64,000 nucleotides of DNA. Origin: Rhodothermia bacterium (GTDB taxonomy: Bacteria; Bacteroidota; Rhodothermia; Balneolales; Balneolaceae). The position numbers and the translations under genes are program-made. The stretch lies in NCBI GenBank assembly GCA_030427885.1, contig JAUICM010000002.1:496001-560000 (forward strand), written 5' to 3'. The number at the start of each line of letters is the position of its first letter. Within the stretch, counting starts at the first letter, position 1. Positions 57,301 through 64,000 of the stretch are shown here, one piece after another. The notes beneath the pieces are model-generated. The model made no database searches, was not told the DNA's origin, and was given only the letters and a program-made list of their open reading frames with translations.

Positions 57301-57419
57301 CCGGACTTGGTCTGTCGATCACCAACGATATTATTAAAGCGCACGGCGGAGAGCTTAGTGTGAGCTCTAAAGAAGATGAAGGTGCCTGCTTTACCATCCA
57401 ACTTACGTTAACCAGGTAA
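54399..57419 (+). CDS. Soluble sensor histidine kinase with NTF2-like and repeated GAF-like domains
   Basis: A 1006-residue kinase with no signal or membrane helix. Residues 8-135 look like a SnoaL/NTF2-type fold. A coiled coil (ELEELVKERTRQLERKNRD) is followed by three GAF-like blocks, each starting with a related helix (ALEHVRARSLAMKN, TLERVRELAITMN, LDRLRAEITSMRTT). The H-box is H760 in TAGIAHEIKNPLNFVN, and the ATPase has NLTNNAFDAM, EDNGPGIP and GTGLGLSI. It is followed after 4 bases by the second kinase, with related transmitter sequence. Confidence 0.9.
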   Translation: MTKKDKISLADAYEHLVSISLNQVPIDGLEDLVHPQIMGWGTTLAEEVNSIEGYVNLIKHQETSAREFGLEFNFDRQKISGHISESEDTAIFIEKINTTIKTNGIVNQFMFRFSAVMTLDGDDWKLIHWHGSIPTDADDDVWHINELQRRNEELEELVKERTRQLERKNRDMEIEAALEHVRARSLAMKNTSELQEVVLTVFNKMQDLGINMDSVSLNIIDRENHQMDLWTGAPELASSVNIKLDYFDHPILTDYFKAVEKGQDLMIKTYSPEVKRSYFEQLFRTPKLRRTPEARKQLVLQDAPFTLTVSIGEYSSLHLNSYTGKGYTDEHHDILKRFNKVFDQAYTRYLDLENAEKRNFQAQVENTLERVRELAITMNHSEDIYQVAGRILDELDILHISGNRSGIAILNKADESLETWTSTLDKSNTVIKSKTIPVSIHPMLEKGFKAWAKNEVGYQYELSGKELTDFYDNIIKYGPDIPHYKLPGEINQTQFWYSTIFKSGMLYYLSDNEEEESTLAMLERFGDVFQLAYTRYEDLQKSEEQAAGALRQASLDRLRAEITSMRTTKDLERITPLIWKELTMLDVPFFRCGVFIIDEEEQIINTYLSDPEGKPQAVLNLPIDSNELTKNTYKYWKTQTIYFEKWGKEEFINWVRSLVVGGHIPSSEHYGGSQTPPESLALHFIPFEQGMLYVGSADKLNDEPIKLVKQLANAFAVAYARYEDFKNLDNALTRLKATQNQMVQQEKLASLGQLTAGIAHEIKNPLNFVNNFSELNIELVDELKELIEEALPERNDDTEEMIDLLGDIKSNLQKVFEHGSRADGIVKSMLLHSRGGSGQKQPTNLNALVKEYVNLAFHGMRASKTPFNTDIEFDFDENIGTLPLIVEDFSRVILNLTNNAFDAMRDKLNALKQDSDSNDYKPKLTARSKKTNGTVIVEIEDNGPGIPQAQIEKVLQPFFTTKKGTDGTGLGLSITNDIIKAHGGELSVSSKEDEGACFTIQLTLTR

Positions 57420-57423
57420 TACA

Positions 57424-60400
57424 ATGAATACAGTGAAATACCGGTATATTTTCAGCATCTGCCTTTCTGCATTGGCTCTTTTTGTTAGCAGTTCACTGGT
57501 CTATGCCCAGGATGAACTTATCCCCGAAAAAGTGATCCTGACCAATGAAGCGCCCAGTCTGCGTTTTGAGCATACCAAGATCGAAGACGGACTGAAACAG
57601 GGATCTGCCAACTCCATTTACCAGGATAGTAAAGGCTATATGTGGATCGCCACCCAAAGCGGGCTACACCGGTATAACGGATATGATTTCAAAGTATATA
57701 CTTCCACTCCATTCGACTCCACTTCACTGTCGAGTGCATGGATCTGGGGAGTGGATGAATCCAAAAACGGAGACCTCTGGATAACCACTGAAACCGGTGG
57801 ACTGAACAAATTCAATCGTAAAACAGAAACCTTCACTCATTACCGGCACGATCCGGATGATTCCACTTCCATTTCAACAGATCGGCTGGCATTCCCTTTT
57901 GAAGATAGCAGGGGAAACCTATGGGTAAGCACCCCCGGATCAGGCCTTAACAAAATGCCTGCTGGTCAGGATGGCTACTTTAAACGATTTCCTCATATTC
58001 ATGATGATTCCACGACCATCAGTTCTCATAATACTTTTTTCGTAGATGAAGACGAAGAAGGCATCATCTGGGTAGGCTCGGCAACAGGCCTGAACCGCAT
58101 CGATCCTGAAACAGACGAGATAACACGCTTACTCTTTGACCCGGATAGTCCTGAGTATTATGGCGCTCCAAGAAACGTATTGACTAATTATTTTGACCCG
58201 AATGATAAAGATCATATCTGGTTGGGTACCGGAAATGGCCTCCTTCACTTTAACAAATATGATCACAGTTTTGAGCGCTATCTGATCGAACCCAATGAAG
58301 GAGATCAGATTAACCCACTCAATTTCATTCAGCAGATCGTACCCGATCCTAATCTGTCAAACATACTATGGGTGTCCGGCCCGGGTACCGGTGTTGCCCG
58401 CTTTGATAAACGAACCGGGGAATTCACAAGCTACCGCCATGATCAGACAGACCCGAATAGTTTATCCGAAGATTATGTGCAGTCTCTGTATGCTGATGAT
58501 ACCGGAACCATCTGGGTGGGATATACCGTTGAAGGGATCAGTGCTTTCAACCCAGGGGCCGTAAATTTTGCGAACCTCAAGCACGACCCGAATGACCCCA
58601 AAAGTCTTTCACCAGGTTTGGTATGGGGTATCTATGTGGATAAGGAAGGAACGGTTTGGGCCGGTACTGACGATGGCCCCACCAGTAACTACCTTACCCA
58701 GTACAATGAAAATCAGAATGTATTCAAATGGCACACCTTCGATCCTAATGATGAGAATACTCTTCTACCCGGTAACTACCGCGTTTTTGCGGAAGATGCC
58801 AAAGGCCGGTTCTGGGTAGGTGGTAACGTTGGGCTGAATGAACTGGATCGCAAGACCGGAAAAGTAAACCGGTATCGCCACCCTGAGGAAAGACGCCGAA
58901 GTGCGCTCTTTAAGATCAAACCCACCTTAGACGACCCCAATAAACTCTGGATAGCCTCCGTCGGTGGAATCGATATCTTTGATACCGATACCAGGGAATT
59001 TACTCCGCTGCTGCTGGCACCTGAAGGTGAAGACGAGCCCTTCGTGTTAAGCATGTTGGAGGATAAGAGAAATAATCTGCTGTGGGTTGCCACCTTCAAT
59101 GGCCTGTTGAAATATGATTTTGAGACCGAAACATCTACCGCTTTCCGGTATGATATCAACGACACCACCACTATCTCGGATAATGTAATATTTGAAATAA
59201 TTGAACGGGAGGAAGAACCAGGTATTCTATGGCTGGCCACACAAACTGCAGGCCTCAACCGCTTTGATACCAAAACCAATACAGCCACCCACTTCAATGA
59301 AGAAGACGGACTGGCAGACGGACATGTGTACGGCATCCTCGAAGACAGTAATGGCGATCTCTGGATGAGTACCAACAACGGTATCAGCAGTTATGATCCC
59401 GATGAAAAGACCTTCCGTAATTATGGCCTGGATGAAGGACTTATGGCTCTCGAATACAATCAGAATGCCTATTTCCAGGATGACGACGGCGTACTCTATT
59501 TCGGTAGCGGTAAAGGAGTCACGGCTTTTGTTCCGGAGGAACTCCATATCAATGAAATTCCCCCAACCGTGGTGCTGTCTGATCTTAAGTTGTTCAACAC
59601 CACCGTAAAACCGGGAACAGGCTCTGTGCTTTCAGAACCACTGGCTGATACCAGATCTCTAACCCTGAAACACAATCAGAACGAGATCTCTATCAACTAT
59701 GTGGCCCTGCATTATGCTAATTCCAAAAACAACACTTATGCCTATCAGCTGGTTGGATTTGATAAAGACTGGATTCAGGCCGGCAATCAGCGTACCGCAA
59801 CCTACACAAACTTGTCTCCGGGTGAATATACTTTCCAGGTAAAAGCAGCCAATGCTGATGGAATATGGAATGAGACTCCGACAACGGTTGATATCACTAT
59901 TCTCTACCCATGGTATCGAAGCTGGTGGGCCTATAGTGTATTCGCAGTTATGATCGGGTTCATAGGTTTTGGAGTAGACCGTGTACAGCGTCACCGAATC
60001 TCTAAAAAAGAAACCGAAAAAGCGGCTCTCCGGGAAGCTGAATTCAGAGCAGAAGCCGAAAACAAACGCCGCGAAGACACTGAGCAGCTCAGTCAGATCG
60101 GTAAAGCCATCACCTCCACCCTTTCCGTGGATGATATCATCGAAACGGTATACGAAAATGTGAATGCCCTTATGAGTGCTTCTGTATTTGGTGTGGGGAT
60201 CTACAACAAACGCACCGACCGTCTGGAGTTTCCTGCCACCAAAGAAGAAGGCGAGATGCTTCCACCCTATTTTTATAATGTAAGTGATGAGAACCGGCTT
60301 GCCGTGATCTGTTTCAAAAATAAAAAAGACATTGTGATCGGGGATTTCTCGACAGAGCACAAAAAGTATATCAAGGAATACTCGCAGCCGGTGGAAGGTA

Positions 60401-61452
60401 AATCACCTGCTTCTATCCTCTATCTGCCTCTTGTATATCAGAACAGAGTGATCGGGGTTATAACCACACAGAGTTTCAAAAAGAACGCCTACGACGAATA
60501 CCATATTAACCTGTTGCGTAACCTGGCTACCTATGCTGCCATCGCACTCGATAATGCTTCGGCATACCGCAAACTGAATAACACGCTCAGTGAGTTGCAG
60601 AATATGCAGCAGCAGCTGGTACAGCAGGAAAAACTGGCATCTCTTGGTCAGCTTACCGCTGGTATCGCTCACGAGATCAAGAATCCGCTGAACTTCGTAA
60701 CCAACTTCTCCGATCTTTCCATTGAACTGCTGGAAGAAGCAAAAGAAGAAATCGAGGCTCTAAAAAAGTCCCCCTTTGAAGGGAGTGCTGGAGCGGATGC
60801 GAAAGCGGGGGATGTCGAAACAGGGTTTGACTTCTCCGGTATTGAAGAGCTGCTGAATGACATTGAAGTGAATCTCCAGAAAATACACGAACACGGTTCA
60901 CGGGCTGATTCCATCGTGAAATCCATGCTCCAGCACTCCAGAGGTGGAAGCGGCAAGAAAGAGCCGGTTGATCTGAATGCCATGCTCAAAGAATATGTGA
61001 ATCTCACCTTCCATGGAATGAGAGCCGGTAAGAATCCGATCAATGTGGATATCGAATTCAAGCTGGAAGACAATCTGAAGCCGATACAGCTTATCGCCGA
61101 AGATTTCAGCCGGGTGATCGTGAATCTCTGTAATAACGCTTTTGATGCAATGAGGGAAAAGCTGATCAGTGAGGACAGTGAATCTTCCGATTCTCCATAC
61201 AAAGCAAAACTTACCGTTATCACTTCACAAAAGGATGGGAAGACCGCACTTGAAATTCAGGATAACGGCCCCGGAATACCGGAGAATATCAAGAATAACA
61301 TCATGCAGCCGTTTTTTACCACCAAGAAAGGAACTGAAGGAACCGGACTTGGCCTTAGTATTACCAACGATATCATAAAAGCACATGGTGGTGAGCTGGA
61401 TATCCAAACTAAGGTCAACGAGTTTACGCGGTTTATTATATATTTAACTTAA
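57424..61452 (+). CDS. Membrane histidine kinase with two-component propeller, Y_Y_Y, GAF
   Basis: A 1342-residue kinase. A signal (MNTVKYRYIFSICLSALAL) is followed by many reg_prop blades with the pattern GLNRFD/GLNKFN and DSKGYMWIATQSGL. The Y_Y_Y domain lies at about 769-819 (YAYQLVGFDKDWIQAG), one membrane helix at about 833-855, GAF at about 892-1045, then H-box H1083 (AHEIKNPLNFVTNF) and an ATPase with NLCNNAFDAM and DNGPGIP. The transmitter carries an insertion of about 20 residues (SPFEGSAG...) absent from the first kinase. It lacks the receiver and AraC parts of true hybrid HTCS proteins. Confidence 0.9.
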   Translation: MNTVKYRYIFSICLSALALFVSSSLVYAQDELIPEKVILTNEAPSLRFEHTKIEDGLKQGSANSIYQDSKGYMWIATQSGLHRYNGYDFKVYTSTPFDSTSLSSAWIWGVDESKNGDLWITTETGGLNKFNRKTETFTHYRHDPDDSTSISTDRLAFPFEDSRGNLWVSTPGSGLNKMPAGQDGYFKRFPHIHDDSTTISSHNTFFVDEDEEGIIWVGSATGLNRIDPETDEITRLLFDPDSPEYYGAPRNVLTNYFDPNDKDHIWLGTGNGLLHFNKYDHSFERYLIEPNEGDQINPLNFIQQIVPDPNLSNILWVSGPGTGVARFDKRTGEFTSYRHDQTDPNSLSEDYVQSLYADDTGTIWVGYTVEGISAFNPGAVNFANLKHDPNDPKSLSPGLVWGIYVDKEGTVWAGTDDGPTSNYLTQYNENQNVFKWHTFDPNDENTLLPGNYRVFAEDAKGRFWVGGNVGLNELDRKTGKVNRYRHPEERRRSALFKIKPTLDDPNKLWIASVGGIDIFDTDTREFTPLLLAPEGEDEPFVLSMLEDKRNNLLWVATFNGLLKYDFETETSTAFRYDINDTTTISDNVIFEIIEREEEPGILWLATQTAGLNRFDTKTNTATHFNEEDGLADGHVYGILEDSNGDLWMSTNNGISSYDPDEKTFRNYGLDEGLMALEYNQNAYFQDDDGVLYFGSGKGVTAFVPEELHINEIPPTVVLSDLKLFNTTVKPGTGSVLSEPLADTRSLTLKHNQNEISINYVALHYANSKNNTYAYQLVGFDKDWIQAGNQRTATYTNLSPGEYTFQVKAANADGIWNETPTTVDITILYPWYRSWWAYSVFAVMIGFIGFGVDRVQRHRISKKETEKAALREAEFRAEAENKRREDTEQLSQIGKAITSTLSVDDIIETVYENVNALMSASVFGVGIYNKRTDRLEFPATKEEGEMLPPYFYNVSDENRLAVICFKNKKDIVIGDFSTEHKKYIKEYSQPVEGKSPASILYLPLVYQNRVIGVITTQSFKKNAYDEYHINLLRNLATYAAIALDNASAYRKLNNTLSELQNMQQQLVQQEKLASLGQLTAGIAHEIKNPLNFVTNFSDLSIELLEEAKEEIEALKKSPFEGSAGADAKAGDVETGFDFSGIEELLNDIEVNLQKIHEHGSRADSIVKSMLQHSRGGSGKKEPVDLNAMLKEYVNLTFHGMRAGKNPINVDIEFKLEDNLKPIQLIAEDFSRVIVNLCNNAFDAMREKLISEDSESSDSPYKAKLTVITSQKDGKTALEIQDNGPGIPENIKNNIMQPFFTTKKGTEGTGLGLSITNDIIKAHGGELDIQTKVNEFTRFIIYLT
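60769..60816 (+). repeat. In-frame insertion with REP-like sequence in kinase 2
   Basis: The stretch starts TCCCCCTTTGAAGGGAG and ends GCGGGGGATGT; it contains the near-palindrome CCCTTTGAAGGG. It encodes SPFEGSAGADAKAGDV. The aligned part of kinase 1 (EEALPERNDDTEEM) has no such piece. Confidence 0.5.
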
Positions 61453-61469
61453 AAGTAGGGGTTGAAGCA

Positions 61470-61847
61470 ATGAAGTTTTTAGTTGTAGACGATGAAAGGG
61501 ATGTTGAAATGCTATTTCGGCAAAAATTCAGGAAGGAGGTCCGCCAGGGATTACTGGAGCTGGAGTTCGCATTTTCCGGGAATGAAGCCCTGGAGCTGCT
61601 GAAAAGCAAACAACCACCGGATGTGGTGTATATCTTCTCGGATATCAATATGCCGGGAATGACCGGCTTTGATCTGCTTGAAGAGGTAAAAGAACATTTT
61701 CCGCAGATCAAGGTGAGTATGATCTCCGCCTACGGCGATAATGACAACTACGAACGGGCGATAAATTCCGGTGCCAAAGAGTTCTTCACCAAGCCCATCG
61801 ACTTCGATTCTTTAAAAGAAGAACTCCATCAGATGCTCGGCAACTGA
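61470..61847 (+). CDS. Single-domain response regulator
   Basis: A 125-residue receiver domain with acidic pair D7D8, phospho-acceptor D58 (FSDINMPGMTG), and FTKPIDFDSLKE with the conserved Lys. It has no output domain, so probably relays phosphate or acts by protein contact. It is 17 bases after kinase 2. Confidence 0.92.
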   Translation: MKFLVVDDERDVEMLFRQKFRKEVRQGLLELEFAFSGNEALELLKSKQPPDVVYIFSDINMPGMTGFDLLEEVKEHFPQIKVSMISAYGDNDNYERAINSGAKEFFTKPIDFDSLKEELHQMLGN

Positions 61848-61875
61848 TCAATAACGAAAGAAACCTTCGGGACCC

Positions 61876-63048
61876 ATGAGACAGAATAAAATAATGGTGG
61901 TTGACGACGAACCGGATCTGCAAATGCTGATCCTTCAACGTTTCCGCAAACAGATCAAAAACGATATTTACGATTTCTGCTTTGCTGAAAACGGTGAGGA
62001 AGCTCTGAATATGCTGCAGGAGGCTGACGATATCTCCCTGGTGCTATCCGATATCAATATGCCTAAAATGGACGGGCTCACCTTTTTATCCGAAGCTCAG
62101 AAACTCAACAACCCGATCCTGAAAACCGTGATCGTCTCCGCCTACGGCGATATGGATAACATCAGGACCGCCATGAACCGCGGTGCTTTCGACTTCGTTA
62201 CCAAACCCATCGACTTTAAAGACCTCGAGACCACCATCGAGAAAAGCCTGTCTGAGATCCAGTATATTTTTGAGGCGCAATCACAGATGAAAGCCTTCAA
62301 GATGGTGCAAAGCGATCTGGAAACCGCTGCACGCATCCAGCAGAAGATCCTGCCGCAGGACTTCCCGCCTTTCCCCCACCGCACTGAATTCGATCTGTAC
62401 GGGGAGATGCACACCGCCAAAGAAGTGGGCGGTGATTTCTACGACTTCTTTATGCTGGACGAGCACCGCGTTGGTTTTGTGATTGGTGATGTATCCGGTA
62501 AAGGCGTTCCAGCTTCCATCTATATGGCCGTTTCCCGAACCATGCTTAAAGCCATTGCCTCCCAAATTGACGACCCGGCCACCTGCCTCTCCACTGTGAA
62601 CACCATGCTGATCCCGGAAAGTGACCTCACTACTTTTGTGACCATTTTCTATGGCGTACTCGACACCCGGACCGGCAAAGTACGCTACTGCAACGGCGGA
62701 CATAATCTCCCTTATGTGGTTTCTCCTGACGGTACGGTTACCGAGGTTCCGAATACCTCCGGCCTGCTGCTCGGTAAGATCGAGCCGATAGAATACGAGA
62801 CCAAGGAACTCACACTCAGGCCCGGTGATAAGATCATGATGTTCACGGATGGTGTAACGGAAGCCATGGACATCAACGAAGATATGTACGAAGAACCCCG
62901 CCTCGAAGCCTTCCTCGAGAAACATGCAGCCGATGATATCACCAAGATGGTTCGCAACCTGCTGGTGGATGTGCTTAAATTCGTGGGCAAAGCTGAGCAG
63001 TCCGACGACATCACCATTCTCTCCCTCGAATACAAAGGGCAGGGATAA
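61876..63048 (+). CDS. Response regulator with PP2C (SpoIIE/RsbU-type) phosphatase domain
   Basis: A 390-residue protein: receiver at 1-125 (D59 in VLSDINMPKMDG, VTKPIDFKDLE), a helical linker (FKMVQSDLETAARIQQKIL), then a PP2C domain with KEVGGDFYDFFML, IGDVSGKGVPASIYMA and MMFTDGVTEAMDIN for the metal site. Such proteins dephosphorylate STAS proteins when activated by phosphorylation. The STAS gene at 53868 is the obvious substrate candidate. Confidence 0.93.
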   Translation: MRQNKIMVVDDEPDLQMLILQRFRKQIKNDIYDFCFAENGEEALNMLQEADDISLVLSDINMPKMDGLTFLSEAQKLNNPILKTVIVSAYGDMDNIRTAMNRGAFDFVTKPIDFKDLETTIEKSLSEIQYIFEAQSQMKAFKMVQSDLETAARIQQKILPQDFPPFPHRTEFDLYGEMHTAKEVGGDFYDFFMLDEHRVGFVIGDVSGKGVPASIYMAVSRTMLKAIASQIDDPATCLSTVNTMLIPESDLTTFVTIFYGVLDTRTGKVRYCNGGHNLPYVVSPDGTVTEVPNTSGLLLGKIEPIEYETKELTLRPGDKIMMFTDGVTEAMDINEDMYEEPRLEAFLEKHAADDITKMVRNLLVDVLKFVGKAEQSDDITILSLEYKGQG

Positions 63049-63168
63049 GCACATCTTATAAAAAAGAACTTCATTTAAAAAACGAAGGAAAAACTATCTT
63101 TGTTAACCTGAGAACTATGTCTTAATTCAAAGCAAAATTAGTTCATTTTGGTTTGAAGACTTACAGAG

Positions 63169-63918
63169 CTACCAGTTATAAGAGGGGAAATAACTTAAAT
63201 CAACGGACTCCATTTGAGTGGCGAAAGCCGATTTAAATCCATGTTTCGTCTCAATATTGTGGACATACCAATTACCATAATTTTGTCTATTTGGGACCTC
63301 CCAAAGTACTTTCCCATTGCAGTTGGTAACATCGAACTCTTGAAGCGGAATGCTCAATCCTTTTCCGATCCCTTTTATCAAAGATTCTTTTTTAGTCCAT
63401 ATTTCAAAAAACGCTTCGATTCTTTCAGGCTCCGTACAACTCATTATTTTTTGAAATTCAATCTCAGAGAAATGACGTTTCCCAACTCTTTCTATATCAA
63501 CCGCAGGATTATTCCACTCAATATCTACGCCAATTTCCGATTTTGAGAAACCCAGAAGCAACTGGTCTCCGGAGTGAGAGATATTAAAAAAAAGATCTGA
63601 GTCACATTTCGGTTTACCAAATGAATCGGGTATAATTTTCACGTTTTCAGGAGTGCACCCATTGTAATAAGCAAGCAATATTCTGGTGATGTACCTTCCA
63701 ATCACAAACATATCATGCTGTTTCCGAAACCGGAATCTCCGTGCCCGGTTTTGTTCATCCTCATTCAACACATATTCCGAACAGCTTTTTAGATCATTAT
63801 ACATACTCCTGCTTATTCCCCAAATTTGCACCTCCTTATCTCCAGGCTTTTCAAGCTTAGTTGATAACATAAGTGAACTGAATATATTTACTGGATTATG
63901 ATGATATCTTGTAAGCAT
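63169..63918 (-). CDS. 4'-phosphopantetheinyl transferase, Sfp type
   Basis: A 249-residue protein that attaches phosphopantetheine to carrier proteins. The signatures are FNISHSGDQ, GVD132IE134W and WTKKE178SLIKG, the Mg-binding acids; the substrate basic patch is near RFRFRKQHD. The start might instead be ATG 63870. An upstream gene's last codons end 10 bases before this start. The Sfp class suggests service of NRPS, PKS or other carrier proteins. Confidence 0.88.
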   Translation of the reverse strand: MLTRYHHNPVNIFSSLMLSTKLEKPGDKEVQIWGISRSMYNDLKSCSEYVLNEDEQNRARRFRFRKQHDMFVIGRYITRILLAYYNGCTPENVKIIPDSFGKPKCDSDLFFNISHSGDQLLLGFSKSEIGVDIEWNNPAVDIERVGKRHFSEIEFQKIMSCTEPERIEAFFEIWTKKESLIKGIGKGLSIPLQEFDVTNCNGKVLWEVPNRQNYGNWYVHNIETKHGFKSAFATQMESVDLSYFPSYNW

Positions 63919-63928
63919 GTACTCAGGA

Positions 63929-64000
63929 TTACGTTGCTATATTTTCCAGTTGCCTCTGCTTTTCAAACTCCACAACTGAAGATGTATCCTTGTCCGGTAT
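63929..64000 (-). CDS. C-terminal end of an upstream gene
   Basis: The minus-strand frame is open from the window edge to TAA at 63931-63929: 23 residues ending VVEFEKQRQLENIAT. It is 10 bases before the PPTase start, so in one operon with it. The family cannot be told from this piece; a carrier-protein enzyme would fit the neighbour. Confidence 0.5.
   Translation of the reverse strand: MPDKDTSSVVEFEKQRQLENIAT

Noticed and set aside
58776-59378. Open frame of 200 codons on the minus strand inside kinase 2
   Set aside because: Ser/Leu-rich shadow of the propeller blades; no motif.
59659-60360. Open frame of 233 codons on the minus strand inside kinase 2
   Set aside because: Antisense shadow of the Y_Y_Y, membrane and GAF region; its codons make no recognisable protein.
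62281-63054. Open frame of 257 codons on the minus strand opposite the receiver-PP2C gene
   Set aside because: It has no signature or start context and mirrors a well-supported gene; the plus-strand protein has all PP2C motifs.

Overview
The window looks like chromosome of a Balneolota-type bacterium (Bacteroidota/Rhodothermota relatives such as Balneola or Gracilimonas). This is inferred from several features: a C-terminal secretion tag with the YPNPFNPST motif, an orphan gldC, a DUF5916 outer-membrane protein, a DUF5117-type metalloprotease, a three-gene pntAA-pntAB-pntB transhydrogenase, and TAnnTTTG promoter boxes of Bacteroidota type. I saw no tRNA, rRNA, CRISPR array, prophage or intact insertion sequence.

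Layout. 1-2436: 3' part of a DUF5916 protein. 2513-11812: minus-strand genes for a TonB-like lipoprotein, sterol desaturase family protein, metzincin-like protease, hydrolase, rluB, scpB, an M14-type deacylase and a GCS2-CBS amidoligase. Many starts and stops overlap, so most of these are co-transcribed. 11875-18378: priA (one zinc site damaged), a 29-residue membrane peptide, comM/yifB, a DUF4342 protein, a CPBP protease and trxB. 18481-23716: three consecutive lipoproteins built from 1, 3 and 10 copies of one roughly 100-residue module with two cysteines. I do not recognise this module as a named family, and it is the strongest candidate for something undescribed. 23970-34670: transhydrogenase operon, two FKBP lipoproteins, a LpxO-like hydroxylase, katG, an MFS transporter, nth and a MEMO protein.

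34736-38255 is accessory in character. It holds gldC, then a cassette of 6-bladed propeller lipoprotein, small exported Cys-rich peptide, membrane-anchored CxxC protein and AraC-type regulator, lying between two related intergenic repeat elements. 38255-40528 is an ArsR operon with three SRPBCC proteins and a small helical protein; its promoter sits between two dyads. 40591-46563 holds an esterase, an AT-rich PD-(D/E)XK nuclease candidate, rluD, an S23-like four-helix protein, recN and a secreted cytochrome.

46672-53805 holds a D-2-hydroxyacid dehydrogenase, a universal stress protein, an L-2-hydroxyglutarate oxidase whose start seems to be ATC, a TlpA-like protein and ahcY. 53868-63048 is a signalling block: a STAS anti-anti-sigma protein divergent from two large histidine kinases, a lone receiver and a receiver-PP2C phosphatase, together resembling a partner-switching pathway. 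The window ends with a 4'-phosphopantetheinyl transferase and the last codons of an upstream gene.

All family calls are from reading motifs and gene order; no database search was run.
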